A DNA stretch of 64,000 bases from Thamnaconus septentrionalis (Eukaryota; Chordata; Actinopteri; Tetraodontiformes; Monacanthidae): the NCBI GenBank assembly GCA_009823395.1, contig CM020502.1:18260444-18324443 (forward strand), in the 5' to 3' direction. Below are positions 11,967 through 23,704 of this stretch, piece after piece (positions within the stretch are counted from its first letter, which is position 1; each line of letters opens with the position of its first letter). The notes under the pieces are model-generated. The model searched no databases, was not told the DNA's origin, and saw only the letters and a list, made by a program, of their open reading frames with translations. A program made the position numbers and the translations under genes.

Positions 11967-14900
11967 ATGGTTTCGCTGTGATTTTGGATTTTTGACTCAA
12001 CAGTCAGGTTAATCTAAAAAAGCAATTGAAAAATTGATTCAAAATATTGTCATCTTAAAACAAAAGCATCTGTTACAGTCTTCCAACAAACACATAGTTC
12101 TTGTGCCTTTATTAATATTGATGTAATCATGTTGTAAATGCCTATTTCCAGCCACATTAGAGATGCTAAACGGACTGCTCTTTGTACCTGAAAGTCAGTG
12201 AAGAGCATTTTGATCTAAATGTCTTCTGCCAGCTTTTCCTTTCTTTTTTTTTTTTTTTTTTTGATGTTTAAAATGCCAACAGATGCGAAACAATCTGTAC
12301 CATCTCGTGTCAGTCGTCATTTCAAATGGATGGAAAGGTCACAATACGGCGGATCACACAGGAGAGCAATGAACGCCTCACACCACCCCGTCAAGCCTTT
12401 CCACCTTTTCACGTGTATTGATTGGGCCAAAGAGGGGGGAGAGGAAAAAAAAGTTTCAGGGATTTTACATGAGCAGTTTCATGTTCACTTGCACGTCTTG
12501 CGAGATTTTATCCTCGGTGAACTACGGGCTTGATGGAGGCTCCGACAGCAGGATCAGATACGGTCACATTTGGACAGGACGAACGAAGGGAAATGCCAAG
12601 TCTGGATCCAGAATAACAATCAGACCAGAGAAAACATGGGCTATAGATTAACATGGATACATTCAAAAGGACATCAGCAGACCACAAAGCATGACTTGGC
12701 TGCAAAGCTTTTCCTCCAACTTACAGCTACCAGCGCAAAACTGCTTCATATCCTCTGGCTAGAAGTAGAAGTTCTGTTTTTTTGGGGAAGATGTTCATAA
12801 AAACATAAAAGTGAGCTTAATACTAAAGAAAGAAAAACAAGCCTGGAGGTGTGACTGCAGGCTAGTGCTGTGCACATTAGTGGCTAAAACACTCATTCAC
12901 TTGCACACTCCAGCTGTTTTGGTCCTTTGAGTCCTTCAGTGAAGAATAGGTGGAGTAGGAAAAGTGAGACTCTTAAGCCTTTTTTCACTTTAGAAGAGCT
13001 CAGGGGGGGGGAAAGGGTTAATGTGTACGGTGAGCGAATCGCGGCTTAAAAAAAACATCACTCCTGCAGACGGCCTGCCGCGCAGATCAAAGCCCGGCAG
13101 CTGCTGGGAGGTTTCAAAGAGCCGCCGTCCTCTCATTACATCGCCGGCTTTCATGTGAAATGTTGATGAAATGCACTCCCCGACCCCGGTCTGTCCATCA
13201 TTCACTGGAAACAAGACAATCACTTTAATTTAGTTTTTTTTTTTTTTTTATTTTGTTTAAAGTGATTCAAAAATGACTGGTCGTTCTTTCCCCTCCAGCA
13301 GCCAAGAAGGTCAATGCCAAGATTGACCAGAAGCTGCAACTACACTGAGTGAACCCTTTGCTGTTTAAAATTTCTGAATCATTTTTTAACAAACGGGCTA
13401 AGTTTGTGGTGATTAATTGTCAGATGTATGTTTCGAATCAAGCAACTAAGATGGTAGATAAAAGTTGGGCCAAAAATAAGGATGCGGGAATGCATACCAA
13501 GTAATGAATGCACATAGGTTTTATTTTTTCATTTCAAGACTGAAAAAGCAAAAAGAAAAAAAAAGAAAAACAAATCAAAATACACATCTGATTGATTTAA
13601 AAGTAATAAGACACACAAACAACAATATGCTTCATGAAGAAAGCCAAAATGGTGAAAATATGTTGTAGTCAGTAACACAAAGTTAAAGTTGAAAAAAATC
13701 ATTGACAACATATGTTCTAAAATCCTAAAATGATTACTTAGGAAAAAAATAGACTTGTTATAAAACAAGTCAACTTTTATTGACTTTTCTAAAGATCATC
13801 TCTGGCATGCTTCAAACATTTCATATAATTTATATTATACATGATATTTCCTTAAAAGTGTTCTTTTTCATTTTTTCCTCTAAAAGAGAGGTGTACCAGA
13901 ATGACACCTCCTTCCTTCCACACTCCATTTCTGCTAAACACGTATCCAGTTCATTCTCCCCCATTGTTGGCTGGAAGTGGCTAACTAGCATTTCCCCAAG
14001 GCTGAACCGCTAACACTGGAGCTTCTGACGAGGTGTCACCCCAGGAGACAACAGGATCAATTGAAGCCCGAGTGTGGTGCGATACCTCTGAGAGCCTATT
14101 GGGCTAATTTGCCACCACCACCTCAGGCGCCTGCTAGCCTCTTGCTCCTCACCCCTGACCTCTCCCCAACCCTGCTGAAGCACTTAGCGGCACGGCGCAC
14201 CTATCAGAGTGACCTCTGCTGCCTTCTGCTCCTTTTGGCCCAGTCTTTTGTCGGTCGTGATCTCAGTGCGCCGTTTCGGTGTGGCAAGTTGAGTGAAAAC
14301 GGAAATTAATCTGGGTCCCTGGTGAAATTCTCTCATGTATCTGAAACACGGCTGGGCTGAGGGAGGGGAAAAAAAAAGAAAAGAAGCATTTGTCCTCCCA
14401 GGTGCAACGCGACATGATTCGATTCCAAAGTGCTGAAGAAACCTGGCGAGCACACAAATCTGCATCTTGAGGAGCAGCCGAGTGAGCAAAGCACACAAGT
14501 CAGCAGGCTTCTTTTATAGACCAGGGACACGATCGCACAGCTGCCTCCAGTTTGTCATTAGAGCTGCACCTGGAGCACAGAGCTGAAACACATAGATACA
14601 AAGTAGTCACAAGAAGTTAAGGATGTTTAACTTTTGAGTGAAATTAATGGAATGTGTAAAAAATTCATGCTACAGTCATGTTGCTTTGTCAGATATTTAA
14701 GCAGAAACGTGCAATGGTCGTTTCTTCATCTCAGACAGTTTGCTGAAACAAAAGCTAACAACAGTGGTGGGTGTAGCGCACCTTGTCTTCATGTGTTGCT
14801 TGGTGTCACGACATCAAGATGTAAACGGCATGATGAGGAGGACTGTTTAAATACAAACTGTCATTAAAGCAGATGGATTGGTGGGTCAGATTCTTGTGTT

Positions 14901-15021
14901 TGTGATTTTTACTGCTAAACACCTTGTTTGAGAACAGCATGTTGTGCAATAATTACTCAAACACTGAGCAGTCGGATGTGCACAGTCAAAGGTTTACCAG
15001 TGAAGCTTAAAGTGCATTTTA

Positions 15022-15025
<4 letters not shown>
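11967..15025. other. Unique stretch
   Basis: T runs at about 12244-12262 and 13233-13249, and a G run at about 13004. The block at about 13020-13200 (GC-rich, with 'tcaaagcccggcagctgctg') looks non-random and repeat-free. The part at about 13500-13900 is very AT-rich. No credible gene. Confidence 0.45.
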
Positions 15026-15056
<31 letters not shown>

Positions 15057-15105
15057 GACGGACATTTTGATCAAATTGGAGTTTTCAAAAAAAAAAAAAA
15101 AAAAA
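15026..15105. repeat. Paired poly(A) runs
   Basis: A run of about 29 A (15026-15054) and one of about 19 A (15087-15105), separated by 32 bases of mixed sequence. They could be two retroposon tails, but no body is recognisable upstream of either. Confidence 0.75.
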
Positions 15106-16280
15106 GTCTGTCCACAGGAAATAACTTTTACAAAAATTTTACATTTCTGATTGCAACATTTTAGAGATTTTTGCTAGTGCAGCACACAAAACACATTCCA
15201 TCGCCTGCCACTATTTACTCTGTGTGAGTCACGTTTTTTTTAAGTTGAGTGCAAATTGCCAAATAAGAAGGTAAAGCAGACTTTATTTCTATTTCTTCGT
15301 TTTTAAAAGTCAGCCGCGAGCATTTTGCCCTCTAGAATAAAGCCTTGGTTCTTTTTTCCAAACAATCACACCCACAGCAATATTCCCCGGCCGCCCTCGG
15401 CGCCAGTCAAGTGGCGCGTCTGCGTGACCTCCAGCGGGGCTTGACCTTGTGAAAGAAATTAGAGTGTTGTTGATGAAAAGGGAGCGCCCATTTGAAAGAC
15501 GGGGCATTAACGACGTGACAGGCGCTAATTCGAACTGAAATTCCCGCAAACCCGTGGCGCCGCGCGCAGCCGCGTGAAGACGCGGCGACGCTCTCGAGGA
15601 CTGATGGATCTTGATTAAGTGTGGGGGAGGGGAAGGGAGGTGAGCGGGGGCGTGGATGAGGCGGAGGACGGCACGTCAGAGTCGCTTACTGTGAAGCAGT
15701 GACACTTTTATGAGGTACGAGGCTTTGGAAATTGGGGAAATGCGGCACGCAAACGCTCCCGGTCTCGCACACAAAAGAGGCAAATGTGTCAATAAATTCT
15801 TGTGGTTGGCGTTTAACAGGCTGGAAATCAAGTGTGCTGATAAATGATGCAAAAATCACTTTATTATTTGACACAAATGTTTCTTTTGTTGGAGGCTGCG
15901 AACCAACAGTTGAACAATAGAAAAAAAAGACTTTGGCGAAGTGATTTTAGCTCCTCGCAAGCCACCATTCTGGTTGCTTTGTGTACTGCTCAGCCAATCG
16001 GAAAGTTCTGGTCTCACTGTGTCTGTCTGTTGTTTTAATCATGTGGAAGACTTGCAATGCACTCTTCTGCCCTCATGCTCCTGTTGCCGTCCGATCAGTG
16101 TGATCTGTGACTCACACGCTCAAACACACCAACACACACACATACTAACAAGTCCTCCGACGCCGTCCCCGTTAGCAGAATGCTAAATGTGTTGCTCATG
16201 TTTTCACCTCATGCTGCTAATGTCATGTTAAGGACACCACCTGTAAGCACTGATGGTAATTAGACACAAGCCTGCAAGTC
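15106..16280. other. Unique stretch with a GC-rich core
   Basis: The part at about 15380-15700 is CpG-rich ('gtggcgccgcgcgcagccgc') in an AT-rich setting, with no reading frame of note on either strand. A short CA tract lies at about 16127-16142. Confidence 0.4.
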
Positions 16281-16400
16281 ATTTTTTTTGGTCTTTTTGC
16301 AACCATTTTCGGCCGCCCCCGCTGGCCAATCAATAGAATGCAGGCTTTTGGTACCTTTGCGCATGGCCTCTTTTTTTTGAAACTGGAAGCTGTCCGTCTT
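16281..16400 (-). repeat. Repeat B, partial copy 3
   Basis: On the minus strand it carries 'accaaaagcctgcattctat' followed by 'tggttgcaaaaagacc', matching the first module of the copies at 2460 and 8300. The second module is absent, so the two modules can occur apart. Confidence 0.6.
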
Positions 16401-17310
16401 TTTTAATATTTAACATTTCACATTTTTTTGGATAGAAAAGGTCGCTAGTCTGCGAATTTGAAGTTTGTTATCCTTCATACACACAAGTTACAGGTTGAGA
16501 TTTTCAGTTTCTGTTTCTGTAACTCCTTGACAGATGATCTGATCTGACAGGGATCTGTCAGGGAGTCTCAGTAACATATAGATATATATCTAAATAATTT
16601 AAAATAGGCTTTATTTGTGCTCTGACCCACCATATACTGGCTGAGATAAACCGTGTCCAGGTTGAAAACCACGTCTAACAGAAGAATAGATGGATTTTTT
16701 TTTAACGGTAATGCATTTTCCAAAGCTGCTCCTCTGGAGTCTGGAATAAATAAAAATGAAAATGTACAATATGGCACCTTTGAAAAAAAAAGCCATGTTC
16801 AATTATGTCCATCCAAGGGACTATTTCCCATCTCACAGTCAATTTCATGGGCTGACCTTGCGGCGGAGACCCCGGGCGGCGGCCTGCCTGACAACAGGCC
16901 CACGAGTCGGGGCCTCGTGTGGGAAATCCTCTGGCGGGACAGGCCCGGCCCGCTTCCTGGAAGGAGACGAGGTGGGAAAAAAAGAAGAGAAATTGCTTGC
17001 GCTTTGTACTTTTTTGGTCCACTTAGTCAGAAGCTCTTTTTTTTTTTGGTCCTGCGTCGCGTCTGCAGTCCGTCAATCAATAGCCTCCAATTACGGATAT
17101 AATGCACTCAATTGACTCAACAGGCGAGCGGCTAGATTGCTGTATGGAAAGCTATTAAAGGGGGTGCGCCGTGGCGTGCGGAGAGGCGAGCCCCGGGAGT
17201 TTGTGCGTGTGTGTGTAGTGTGTGTGCGTAGGAGGCTGGTGCGAGGGGGTGTCAGGCCTGAATGGAGCACGCTTTCAGGAACTAATAGCTTTGGGATGTA
17301 GCGCAGGGCG

Positions 17311-17338
17311 GTGTGTGTGTGTGTGTGTGTGTGTGTGT
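17311..17338. repeat. (GT)14 microsatellite
   Basis: Uninterrupted dinucleotide run of 28 bases; a shorter GT tract lies about 90 bases upstream (17206-17226). Confidence 0.9.
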
Positions 17339-17968
17339 CTACAGCCGTCTCACTCATTCTTTAAGGAGAAAAGTGGATGCAGGCCAGCCGGCTGGCCGGC
17401 AGTCAGCATTGCTCAACACGGGACAGGGATGCAGCGAATCATCGGCGTGTGTGTCCCGTCGTGTGCGCGACCGGCCGGCCGAGTGCGCCTAAATTTGACA
17501 ACAAAAAGCGGCGCGGCGTGATAGAAGGTGAATTGCGGGAGATTGAGAGCCTCCTCCGCGTGCGATAGGCCTCCGTCAGCCGGAAGACAAGGGAGGGGGG
17601 GGGGGCGTGACAGGCGAGATGGCAGCTGGGTGGGAGGATAAAGAGGGGGCGATAACTAAAGCGTCTGAGAGACAGGTGCAATATAGAGGGAATGGAGGAG
17701 TGTTTGGAGTGAGGGAGGAGGATCTAACAGAACGCACCAGCGTGGGGGGAATGAAAGGCCGGGAGACAGGGGCGGCTATTTATTCTCATAAATTTCACGG
17801 GAATCGGGCCGGGCAAGGCTGCGGACCCTCTTCCGTCGAGAGCGGTGAATCAGTGGGACGGGCGGCAATAAAGGTGGCAAAGCAGCGGCAGGCGGAGACA
17901 AGGCAGGCAGGCAGACAGACAGGCAGGCAGGCTGGGAGAGAAAATTGGATTGAGGTAATGAGCAACCA

Positions 17969-17970
<2 letters not shown>

Positions 17971-18017
<47 letters not shown>
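17971..18017. repeat. (AG)23 microsatellite
   Basis: Uninterrupted purine dinucleotide run of about 47 bases. Just upstream (17902-17934) is a CAGG/CAGA tetranucleotide tract. The pair makes a long homopurine segment. Confidence 0.9.
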
Positions 18018-18019
<2 letters not shown>

Positions 18020-18445
18020 TTGGCTTTTATGAATTCATCGCGTTCTGTTTATTTATTTATTTTTTTCCTTGCCGCGGAAATTACAGGCTTCCACACACAG
18101 GAACGAGGTTAAGGCTCCGAGATCTATCCCACTCGTCGACGGAACGTGACGGCGCGTCAAAACTTTTCACTGCCGGGGCGTCAAAGTCGCGCCGTCCTGC
18201 CACGTTCTCGAATTATTTTTCGGGCCACCGTCGGCTCGAGCGACGTTTCCAACTTTCCCCGGCAAAAACACAAAATCAGGTGTGATTTCTGCCGACCTTT
18301 GGCTGGAGCGCGTCGGGAAAGGCGGCGCAGCGGGAAGGCTTTTAGCCTCGCAAAGGGCGGGATGAAGCGATGTGTTGACAGGCACAACCGTGCAAGTCGA
18401 GGTTTGAAAGAAAAAAAAAGGTCTTGTTTGGTATTATTACTCTTG

Positions 18446-19326
18446 TGGCATTTTTTCCATTTGATTTTTCAGCTCTACTCGTTCGCTTTCCATTACAATG
18501 CATGGATGGAGCTGTCGAAGCAAAGGCGGCCCCGAAGTCCCTCGGCATCGCATGTCACGGTGCCATATTCATATTACGGTGATCACTTTTTAGTGTCTAC
18601 CAATCTTCTCACAAAATCTTTAATGGTTAATATTTGGAGATTTTGAAAAAGAAATGCTCTCAGGTGGGCTGGATTGTCCACACCAGGCTTCCTTAGAAAT
18701 ATGGTGGTCCAAGGTGGCAGCTAACTGGGAGCAAGACCCTTGATCTATGTATATTCTTATATACATAAGAACTGTTCTAAGGGTTGGAAAAACAAATGAC
18801 ATTTATTGTACTGCAATTATACACTTTCATTAGTGTATTTATGTGCATTCCATTAAACTTTTGCCAATATAACAGTCATAAATCAAGCTAAATATTACAC
18901 ACTGGACCTTTAATGTCTGCTGGTACCCGTGAGCAGCAATCAACTGAATCACTTGAACAAAACTACTTCGATATAAACAAATGGTCTCTGTGGGCAAGTT
19001 TATTTATTTATTTTTTTAAATTGTGGGTTTTGGATTTTTTGTGAAGGTGTCACTCTCATCTGAATTAACTTTATGTGCCAAGTGCATTGACACATAAAAG
19101 GAATTCTTTCCCGGCAGTTGTTGTCTCTCTGGTGCGGTGAATCATCCTCTGAATCACTCAGTGTTGTCTCTTGCTGTCCAATCAGTTGGCCTGCACTGTG
19201 TTGATGCAACACTTTCAGCTCGGCCGAGGAGGTACTAAAATAGTACCTGGTGCCAGGTGCTACCTCCTAGTAGAGAAAGCTTGAGAACCAAGTCGAGTTA
19301 AGTAGGTGCTTGTGGAAAAGCCCCAT
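18446..19326 (+). mobile_element. Family E element, interrupted by another MITE
   Basis: The left part (about 18478-18612, with 'tgtcacggtgccatattcat') matches 50405-50460, and the right part (about 19205-19326, with 'aggtactaaaatagtacctg' and the end 'gcttgtggaaaagcccc') matches the right end of the element at 50324-50590. Between them lies a TTAA-type MITE (18650-18913). The simplest reading is one family E copy split by a later insertion. Boundaries are approximate. Confidence 0.5.
18650..18913 (-). mobile_element. TTAA-ended MITE family D
   Basis: Ends 'tattacacactggaccttta' plus 'a' at 18913, so it starts TTAAAGGTCCAGTGTG on the minus strand. It contains 'tatacactttcattagtgta', also typical of this very common teleost miniature element. 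No coding capacity. It sits inside the family E element. Confidence 0.6.
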
Positions 19327-19482
19327 TATTGCCGCTTCAAGGGCCCTGCAACACTCTTAAATGTAAAGACACAAATCAACGTGAACTTTACTGTTTACAC
19401 GGGTGCTAATGTGACAGTTGAGGGTCCTGTCACCACTTTGCCTACAATTGATCATGTGCCCTGGCTACTTGGCCAAGAGGGA

Positions 19483-19690
19483 TATCCCTTTGGCCGACTG
19501 GTTAGTGCGCCTGACTATTCCAGAGAGTCTGGGGTGTGAAGCCCGCCCAGGCCCTCTTCACCTTGCCACACCAGAAAGTAGCCTGTTAATACGTGCAAGG
19601 ACAACCAACAAATGTTGAAACGGAATGAGCACTCTGGCGTGCAAAGAGGTCTTTAAAATTTAAAGAGAAAGAAGAAGAAGCCTCAAGATC
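19483..19690 (+). mobile_element. Possible tRNA-derived SINE
   Basis: tggccgactgg (19491-19501) fits a Pol III A box, and 'ggggtgtgaagcccgccc' about 40 bases on is a degenerate B box. The downstream body ends in an A/AAG-rich run near 19665-19680. There is no second copy in the window and no clear target duplication, so this is tentative. Confidence 0.4.
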
Positions 19691-20073
19691 CGTTTTTTGT
19701 TTCTTTCTCCCTGAGCGAACTTTATATTGATGCCACTAATAATGATTTTAAAGGCAGCAATTACCTCCCTTTCAGGTTCAGGGCACAAACAACTTTATTA
19801 ATCCCACAAGGGGAGCAGTTTGTTAGCGCCGCGCGTTTAGAGATCCCAAAATACTCCGTATTGACAGGAAACACCTTGGCAAGTGCACCAGCAGCCAGGA
19901 GGGAAGAACGATAAAATAAGTTGATATGGTATACAGTGCAACATAAATCACATGGTATACGGATTTAAACACCTACATGGAATTTCAAAGTCTGACTGCC
20001 GAGGGGATAAGATATGGAGCCGTGGTTTGTTTTGCATGCAGAGAAAACAAAGAGACACACTGACGCACTCGCC
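19691..20073. other. Unique stretch
   Basis: Contains 'aactttattaatcccacaag' (about 19791), similar to the reverse complement of a common LINE 3' end (gggattaataaagt). A minus-strand LINE tail may therefore lie here. Nothing else is recognised. Confidence 0.35.
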
Positions 20074-20398
20074 TTAAAGGACCCACATTATGCAAAGTTT
20101 ACTTTACCAGTTTTTTTGCCCGCTCTACAGAATGTCAGCAGATGTCTTGGGCCTGAGAAAAGGTTTGTGTGTCATTTTTTCTGAAACTGAGTGTGCAAAA
20201 AACAGATAAAGTAATTTGTGATGTCAGGACGGCACTGAAACCTCCCCCAGCTCAGTGACATCACTGCCGGGCAAAGGTTGAAGGAGGCTGTCAACAGAGG
20301 GCTAAATATGCTGTTATCTGGAGATCAATTTTAGCCAATCCTATAAAGCTGCTTCGCTGGAGAGAGATGGAAGTGCAAGAAATCACTTTGGACCTTAA
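20074..20398 (+). mobile_element. TTAA-ended MITE family C, copy 2
   Basis: Starts 'ttaaaggacccacattatgc' and ends 'ctttggaccttaa', giving short inverted ends TTAAAGGACC / GGACCTTAA over about 325 bases. Internal similarity to 4307-4715 includes 'gagggctaaat'. Non-coding. Confidence 0.6.
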
Positions 20399-20765
20399 TG
20401 TTTCCTATTTAAACCGGTCAACTTGATATGTTTACATTTAATTTCACATTTTTTCAAAAAAATGTTTATAATGCTGTAAAATTCCAGTGGCCCCAGTTAA
20501 AGACTCAACTACCCAACTATCTTTATTTATTTTTAAAGTACTGCGTTGAAACATAATATCAAAACCCATGTGTTCCCTTTACGATATTCACAGACACAGC
20601 ACATTTGAAAAATTTCTCACGTCACATCAGTTGACAGCAGCACAACATAAATACGCACACGTCAGACATTCAGAAAGGATTCACATGTTTAACCAGTGAG
20701 GTAAAGTGCTACCAGGTGCGCTCAGCAAAGGGCTAAATGGCCACATGACAAATTGCCCACATCCG

Positions 20766-21556
20766 ATGGCCTCGGATGTGAATGTGTCGGTGTTGTTGTG
20801 GCAAAAGGACATTACCGGGAATGTGAGAGGAAGGAAGACTGAAGTCTGAAAAACTGTGGGAGAGAATCAATCAATACCCAGACTGCAAAGGGTCTGTGGC
20901 GCAGTAAACAAATCACCGAAAGAGCTTTTAGTTCATCTTTTGCTGGAGGAAAGACATTAAGGAGGGACTGTTTTCCCTCCACTGGCTGAAAGTATCTCAG
21001 GCAGCGCCTCCGCAGACAGTTTCAGCCATTTCTTATTGCATAATGTGTCGGGAACATCAGACAGATCACATCAGGGTTCTGGAATACAACAGTTCTTCAG
21101 ACTACAGTTGGATTGTCTTAATATGGCATCGGGGAGTCAGATTAGCCACTACAGGTAAGTATGGCAGCTACAAGTCACTGCTACAGAAGAACTGAAAGTG
21201 TCCACAGTCCTCACCTCACCTTTGAGGCAACCTGCACATGATCAAATGATTAAACAAAGCAAGCAAACACATTCTAGTCGAACACATGTGTGTCTTCACA
21301 GCTGTTTTCCAATCCGATGCTCCAGATGTGTAACACGTGAGATTTGAAATCCCTCTCCGAAGGCCCCGCTCCACAAACGATTTCTGTATTGACTTCAAAC
21401 AAGGGGTGAAATTAATTTTGCATCTGGAGTGATGCAGCACAAGGCTGCTCTGATTGGACCTGCAATTCTATGGAAGAGTGAGGTCGAAGTATCTTTGCGC
21501 CACGGCACATCTGCGGAAATCATCAGAGCATCAGCAGGGCTCAACCTTTTCCCTTG
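20766..21556 (+). repeat. Inverted pair, arm 1 (about 790 bp)
   Basis: Aligns with the reverse complement of 27163-27946 over its whole length. Well-matched stretches include 'agtctgaaaaactg', 'gagaatcaatcaata', 'gcttttagttcatctttt', 'acagttcttcagact' and 'gtgaaattaattttgcatct'. Identity by eye is roughly 70%, with several indels that are not multiples of three, so neither arm looks like a conserved coding exon. The family is unrecognised: it could be an old transposon present twice or a duplicated conserved element. Confidence 0.75.
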
Positions 21557-21780
21557 CATTCTCATGTTCAATCCCCCCAAAATCTGTCTTCGCATTGAAA
21601 ATGATTTGCAACCTTTGTTTCGCCAGGTTGAAATAGTGAACTGTGAAGGCATTCAGCCAAGCAGCAGGTGATTGTTAATAATAAAAAAATAAAAAAAAGT
21701 TTTTCAGTATGCAGTTGAGTTGATGAAGAGGGACCCCAAGGATCAGCTTAACAGGGAGAGAGTTGACCAGGAGGGGACGA

Positions 21781-22068
21781 CTTTCTACACTGCAGACAGA
21801 TACTGAAGACATCAAATATATGAGCAAAATATTTGTAATTATGCAGCAAAGAAAAACACGTTAAATAACTCAACTAATGCTCTTTATGAAAAGTGTCTAT
21901 TCTAAATAATTTAAATATAAAACATGTTTGAGTTATTTTACACTTTTATTTTTTCCATGTGTGTTCATACGTAGCTTTGATGCCTTCAGTAAGAAACTGC
22001 AACGTCAATAGTCATGAGAATGAAAGAAAATTAAATTCATTAATTCCAAACTTTTGACTGGTAGTGTA
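21781..22068. mobile_element. Internally deleted Tc1-like element
   Basis: The right side ends 'ccaaacttttgactggtagt', the characteristic end of a common fish Tc1/mariner lineage, preceded by 'agctttgatgccttcag'. The left side has the inverted counterpart ('tactgaagacatcaaa' after 'ttctacactgcag'). The two flanks meet near 21890-21900 with no transposase between. Only terminal regions remain, so it is a non-autonomous relic; the outermost left end is missing. Confidence 0.6.
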
Positions 22069-23549
22069 TGTATAATCCAAATGTGTAAAATAAGAGACTT
22101 GAGAAAGGTTGTTACTTCCCCATGCTTACTGGAGGAAGACAAGCAAGACCAGCCGCTGAGTCCACGAACCCAAGTGAGTCACCTCCATCTCTCCACTTTC
22201 CAAAACTTCTTCACAGTTGGCCGCCCCGGCAAACGGCACAATTTTCCACCGCATGGAAAAAATCGCAAGTTGAGCGCATGCGGCAGAACTTCGTCGTAAC
22301 GAGCCTCCCTCTCCGCAACATTTTCCCGGGCCTTTTTAGGTCTAATTTGACTCTTCGCGTGATGGCCCTTTGCGAGGCAGGAAACGCGTCTGTCACCAGC
22401 CGGGGATGCTGTCGTCTCGCGCTCCCGCAGTTATCACTCTCCTTTTTCACAGAGCGCGAACACTCTGCCGTTCATTTGTCACAGAAAAATGAAAAAAAAA
22501 AAAAGCATCTTGTGTCTTTGCCTGTTTTGCTAGCCCCCATTTCTTTTTTTTTTTTTGATGGAGACTTGTTTACGATCCCAAAAGTGTCGACGCAAAAAAC
22601 ATCTAAAATCATAACAGTAACATGTTGTGTGAGTTCAGCACCGGGGCAGCATTTTTTCCATTTTATTTTTATTTATTTTTTGTCAAATGTGTCACATTAG
22701 GAGCATCATCCCCTCCGTCAGAGCCTCCTGCGTGTGAGACTCAAAACGCTGAAGAAGATTTTCAACTAACATTCGCAGCTCGGGTAAAAAAAAAACAAAA
22801 AAAAAACACTGAAACTGGTTTGTGATCAATAAAACATCAGGCAGCCATCACAACGTCTTTGATCTGATGCGCTTCCAAGCTCGCTGCACACTCCAGTATT
22901 AATCCGAGAGGATGAATACGTGCGTGGATGGCGTTTTTTTGTCGTTTTTTTCCCCCTCAGCTCACAACACAATCGTGCGCCTGCGCTCTCTGCGGGCTCC
23001 GCGGGTCACGCCGGGTCGTGTTCTCGGACCAGGTGGATTTGTATGTGCCTGTGTGTTTTGCGCTGGACGTGCGGAGAGTGTCGACCCCGCGCAGCCCATG
23101 TAAAATTCATGTTTTGCGCCGCATTTCACAAAAGAGACCCCCACACACCCTTGAAATAGTTTCTGTGGGGAAGGTGATTTTCCGAGGACGGGAAGACCGA
23201 GCCGAGGATAACGAGGCAGAAAAGAAGGGGAACGGAGTGGGCGAAAGATAAACCGGGGCCAGCGAGATGAATGAGTCTTTGAGGAGAGGAAACGGAGAGA
23301 AAAGTCGGGATTATCCTTCTGGACGGTCAAAAGGGTTGAGTGAAGCCAAATTGAGGTTCCCAAAACCCTTTTTTGGAGCGAGGCCATCGCCCAGAGAGAT
23401 ACTCGCTCTGTGTCACCGAGCTGGAGATGAACTTGCGGGCCAAAAAGTTCTGCCTCTTTCAAGTGACGGAATATATCAAACGGATCCAAAGCACTCGCAC
23501 AGCTTTTCGTGATGCCTCCAAAATATCCCGGCGAGGTATTAAACATGTA
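22069..23549. other. Unique stretch, GC-rich
   Basis: CpG-rich parts at about 22230-22460 and 22960-23240 carry overlapping open frames (192 codons at 22122-22700 plus, 194 codons at 22962-23546 minus) with no recognisable domain. A half-site resembling the RE1/NRSF left half (ttcagcacc) lies at 22634-22642. T and A runs are common between 22490 and 22810. Confidence 0.4.
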
Positions 23550-23704
23550 TAAACAGAGAACTCATCCTTCATTCATCTTCTATACCCACTTATTCCTGTT
23601 CAGGGTCACGGGGGTCTGCTGGAGCCTCTCCCAGCTGTCTTAGGGCGAAGGCAGGGTACACCCTGGACAAGTCGCCAGTTCAGCGCAGGGCTAAACAGAG
23701 AACT
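23550..23704 (-). mobile_element. Short retroposon with perfect 13 bp target duplication
   Basis: The 129 bp insert (23563-23691) is flanked by taaacagagaact at 23550-23562 and 23692-23704. Read on the minus strand it runs from 'gccctgcgctgaactggcga' through 'acagctgggagaggctccag' to a (TGAA)-like tail, the hallmark 3' end shared by L2-type LINEs and their SINEs in fish. A second copy with its own 12 bp duplication is at 54798-54958. Confidence 0.8.

Larger units (their letters stand above)
16401..18445. other. Unique stretch with microsatellites
   Basis: The parts at about 16800-16980 and 17050-17170 are GC-rich to mixed with 'cctccaattacggatataat' and look like possible conserved non-coding DNA. 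A G run lies at about 17593-17604 and CAGG/CAGA units at 17902-17934. The 149-codon and 141-codon open frames here run through these repeats and are not accepted. Confidence 0.4.

Noticed and set aside
15026..15105. Two close poly(A) runs read as tandem retroposon tails
   Set aside because: No body, promoter or target duplication could be found for either.
22634..22650. RE1/NRSF-like site (ttcagcaccggggcagc)
   Set aside because: The left half-site is good but the right half is shifted by one base, so it does not fit canonical spacing.
22962..23546. 194-codon minus-strand frame
   Set aside because: Overlaps three other frames on the plus strand; no motif or splice context.
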